A stretch of DNA of 64,000 nt from Pluralibacter gergoviae ATCC 33028 = NBRC 105706 (GTDB taxonomy: Bacteria; Pseudomonadota; Gammaproteobacteria; Enterobacterales; Enterobacteriaceae): positions 49,334 through 113,333 of the forward strand of contig NZ_BCZS01000017.1 in the NCBI RefSeq assembly GCF_001598855.1, given 5' to 3'. This document shows positions 61,633-64,000 of the stretch, one piece after another. Below the pieces are notes generated by a model, which was given only the letters and a program-made list of their open reading frames with translations, did no database searches and was not told the origin of the DNA. The translations under genes were made by a program, and so were the position numbers. Positions within the stretch are counted from its first letter, which is position 1; every line of letters begins with the position of its first letter.

Positions 61633-62922
61633 ATGACGCGCCGCGCCATTGGGGTGAGCGAACGCCCGCCGCTGTTGCAAACTATCCCCCTCAGCCTGCA
61701 GCACCTGTTTGCCATGTTTGGCTCAACGGTGCTGGTGCCCGTGTTGTTCCACATTAATCCGGCGACCGTGCTGCTGTTCAACGGCATCGGTACGCTGTTC
61801 TACCTTTTCTTCTGCAAAGGCAAAATCCCCGCCTACCTCGGGTCGAGCTTTGCCTTTATCTCGCCGGTACTGCTGCTGCTGCCGCTGGGCTACGAAGTAG
61901 CGCTTGGCGGCTTTATTATGTGCGGCGTGCTGTTCTGCCTGGTCTCCTTCGTCGTCAAAATCGCCGGCACCGGCTGGATTAACATCATGTTCCCGCCTGC
62001 GGCGATGGGCGCTATCGTGGCGGTTATCGGCCTGGAGCTGGCGGGCGTGGCGGCCAACATGGCCGGGCTGCTGCCCGCCGAAGGGCACGCCCCGGACAGC
62101 AAGGTTATCCTCGTGTCGATGGCGACGCTGGCGGTCACGGTGTTTGGCTCGGTGCTGTTCCGCGGCTTTCTCGCCATTATCCCGATCCTGATCGGCGTCC
62201 TGTTTGGCTACGCGCTGTCCTTTGCGATGGGGATGGTGGACACCGCGCCAATTGCCGAAGCGCACTGGTTCGCGCTGCCGACCTTCTACACCCCGCGCTT
62301 TGAGTGGTTTGCGGTCTTTACCATTCTGCCCGCCGCGCTGGTGGTGATTGCCGAGCACGTTGGTCACCTGGTGGTCACCGGCAACATCGTCAAAAAAGAC
62401 CTGGTGCGCGATCCGGGCCTGCACCGCTCCATGTTCGCCAACGGCCTCTCGACCGTCTTCTCCGGCTTCTTCGGCTCCACGCCGAACACCACCTACGGCG
62501 AAAACATCGGCGTCCTGGCAATCACCCGCGTGTACAGCACCTGGGTTATCGGCGGCGCAGCCATCTTTGCGATCCTGCTCTCCTGCGTCGGCAAGCTGGC
62601 GGCGGCCATCCAGATCATCCCGGTGCCGGTAATGGGCGGCGTGTCTCTGCTGCTGTACGGGGTGATCGGCACCTCCGGTATCCGCGTGCTGATCGAGTCG
62701 AAAGTGGACTACAGCAAGGCGCAGAACCTGATCCTGACCTCGGTCATCCTGATCATCGGCATCAGCGGCGCCAAGATCCACATCGGCGCCGCCGAGCTGA
62801 AGGGTATGGCGCTGGCGACCGTCGTTGGCGTCTGCCTGAGCCTCATCTTCAAGCTTATCTCCGTCCTGCGCCCGGAAGAGGTGGTACTCGACGCTGAAGA
62901 GGACGAAACGCCCGCTCACTGA
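61633..62922 (+). CDS. uraA: Uracil:H+ symporter UraA
   Basis: A 429-residue NCS2-family permease with 14 membrane segments. The substrate-site motifs [14 protein letters not shown] (with the essential Glu) and [21 protein letters not shown] are intact. ATG at 61633 gives [21 protein letters not shown] as in E. coli; an upstream opening overlaps the terminator. Confidence 0.98.
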   Translation: MTRRAIGVSERPPLLQTIPLSLQHLFAMFGSTVLVPVLFHINPATVLLFNGIGTLFYLFFCKGKIPAYLGSSFAFISPVLLLLPLGYEVALGGFIMCGVLFCLVSFVVKIAGTGWINIMFPPAAMGAIVAVIGLELAGVAANMAGLLPAEGHAPDSKVILVSMATLAVTVFGSVLFRGFLAIIPILIGVLFGYALSFAMGMVDTAPIAEAHWFALPTFYTPRFEWFAVFTILPAALVVIAEHVGHLVVTGNIVKKDLVRDPGLHRSMFANGLSTVFSGFFGSTPNTTYGENIGVLAITRVYSTWVIGGAAIFAILLSCVGKLAAAIQIIPVPVMGGVSLLLYGVIGTSGIRVLIESKVDYSKAQNLILTSVILIIGISGAKIHIGAAELKGMALATVVGVCLSLIFKLISVLRPEEVVLDAEEDETPAH

Positions 62923-63017
62923 TCGTTTTCCGGGCGGCGGGATCCGCCCGGTTCTCTCTTACGCGCGTTATGTGGTACACTCAGCGCGTTTTTGTGTCAG
63001 TTCATGTTGAGGTCACT

Positions 63018-63719
63018 CTGAACGCGCCGGCTCAGCTCTCTTTGCCACTCTATCTCCCCGACGACGAAACGTTCGCCAGTTTCTGGCCGGGCGATAACCC
63101 CTCTCTTCTTGCGGCCCTCCAGACCATGCTGCGTCAGGATCACAGCGGATACGTCTATATCTGGTCGCGGGAGGGCGCCGGGCGCAGCCACCTGCTGCAC
63201 GCCGCCTGCGCCGAACTCTCCCAGCGCGGCGACGCCGTGGGCTACGTGCCGCTGGATAAGCGCACCTGGTTCGTCCCGGAAGTGCTGGACGGCATGGAGC
63301 ACCTGGCGCTGGTGTGCATCGACAACATCGAGTGCGTCGCCGGCGACGAGCCGTGGGAGATGGCGATCTTCAACCTCTACAACCGCATTCTGGAGTCGGG
63401 CCGCACCCGGCTGCTGATCACCGGCGATCGCCCGCCGCGCCAGCTTAACCTCGGGCTGCCGGATCTGGCCTCCCGCCTCGACTGGGGGCAAATCTACAAG
63501 CTGCAGCCGCTCTCCGACGAGGACAAGCTGCAGGCCCTGCAGCTGCGGGCCAAAATGCGCGGCTTCGAGATGCCGGAAGACGTCTGCCGCTTCCTGATGA
63601 AGCGCCTCGATCGCGAGATGCGCACGCTGTTTATGACCCTCGATCAGCTGGACCGGGCGTCGATCACCGCCCAGCGCAAGCTGACCATTCCGTTTGTGAA
63701 AGAGATCCTCAGGCTGTAG
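63018..63719 (+). CDS. hda: DnaA inactivator Hda
   Basis: A 233-residue AAA+ protein related to DnaA domain III that, with the DNA-loaded beta clamp, stimulates ATP hydrolysis by DnaA and so prevents re-initiation. The clamp-binding motif QLSLPL is at residues 5-10, followed by a Walker A-like EGAGRSHL and the arginine-finger region [10 protein letters not shown]. The start is a CTG at 63018 after TTGAGG: it gives [16 protein letters not shown], aligned with the known CTG start in E. coli. Upstream ATG/GTG codons at 62970 and beyond would add unconserved residues. Confidence 0.93.
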   Translation: MNAPAQLSLPLYLPDDETFASFWPGDNPSLLAALQTMLRQDHSGYVYIWSREGAGRSHLLHAACAELSQRGDAVGYVPLDKRTWFVPEVLDGMEHLALVCIDNIECVAGDEPWEMAIFNLYNRILESGRTRLLITGDRPPRQLNLGLPDLASRLDWGQIYKLQPLSDEDKLQALQLRAKMRGFEMPEDVCRFLMKRLDREMRTLFMTLDQLDRASITAQRKLTIPFVKEILRL

Positions 63720-63745
63720 GGGTTGCCCCTCACCCTAACTCTTTC

Positions 63746-64000
63746 CTGTCTCTTATACATAAATCTTCGGTTAATCATGTCAGTCAGACGCTTATTCTGA
63801 CTGAGGGTTTTAAACTCCGGCTTAAAATCGCCTCAGATTCTGACGTCCGGCCGGGGCAGTCAGCAGGGATGCTGGCTGAGGCGAAACGAGGCATGGATGC
63901 CGAGTCGAGCCGTACCCGAAAGCCGTACGGCAGAATCTGAGGTTCCGCGCAGCGGCGATTTTTGTTGCCGGGAGCCGGGATTGTCAAGGGAGCGGCGGCT
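63746..64000. mobile_element. Hairpin-dense non-coding segment starting with a Tn5/IS50-like end (partial)
   Basis: After hda the sequence CTGTCTCTTATACA at 63746-63759 equals the first 14 bases of the Tn5 mosaic end and differs afterwards (TAAATCT). Beyond it are several hairpins: TCAGTCAGA/TCTGACTGA (63780-63804), the 12-bp inverted pair CCTCAGATTCTG (63831-63842) and CAGAATCTGAGG (63931-63942), extended outward by AAAATCG/CGATTTT, and small internal hairpins CAGC/GCTG, GGCAT/ATGCC and CCGTAC/GTACGG. No protein is recognised. It may be an IS terminus with a structured leader, but the window ends before any transposase. In E. coli the next gene would be yfgD. Confidence 0.4.

Overview
The window is chromosomal DNA of a GC-rich member of the Enterobacteriaceae (Klebsiella/Enterobacter-like; the species cannot be fixed from sequence alone). 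Gene content and order from hcaT/csiE to hda match the E. coli 57-56 min region: csiE, suhB, trmJ, iscRSUA-hscBA-fdx-iscX, pepB, sseB, sseA, yfhM, pbpC, ndk, rlmN, rodZ, ispG, hisS, yfgM, bamB, der, yfgJ, xseA, guaBA, yfgG, yfgF, ppx-ppk, purNM, upp, uraA, hda. Products are near full length and most align residue by residue with remembered E. coli sequences. No rRNA, tRNA, CRISPR array or intact insertion sequence was seen.

Left end (1-9957): a minus-strand carbohydrate uptake operon (periplasmic binding protein, double ATPase, two permeases, FGGY kinase running off the window edge), then hcaT and csiE converging, then a two-gene DUF1007/NicO metal transport pair resembling Haemophilus ZevAB. 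9988-20549: suhB, trmJ and the iron-sulfur cluster operon with its IscR-regulated promoter, then pepB, sseB and sseA. 20725-37198: the envelope pair yfhM-pbpC, ndk, and the rlmN-rodZ-ispG-hisS-yfgM-bamB-der run. 37340-42888: a small exported protein with 11-residue repeats, yfgJ, xseA and the guaBA operon.

The accessory insert lies between guaA and yfgG (about 42963-50721). It holds a decayed hipBA toxin-antitoxin pair (intact hipB-like gene, frameshifted and truncated hipA), an AT-rich control region, and a four-gene export system: two small peptides with the same type of 15-residue double-glycine-type leader and very regular glycine zippers, a CvaA-type membrane fusion protein, and a CvaB-type peptidase-containing ABC exporter with complete catalytic residues. 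An unclassified winged-helix regulator converges on the exporter, followed by an MFS transporter with a long acidic tail. The two-peptide glycine-zipper layout resembles the contact-dependent Cdz bacteriocin of Caulobacter more than classical single-peptide microcins. No immunity gene is recognisable. This is the most interesting candidate system in the window.

Right end (50863-64000): yfgG and yfgF (with a perfect FNR box between them), the polyphosphate genes ppx and ppk, purine genes purM-purN with a PurR palindrome, an inserted family 1 6-phospho-beta-glucosidase, upp-uraA, and hda with its CTG start. Beyond hda is a hairpin-dense non-coding segment that starts with a Tn5/IS50-like terminal sequence.
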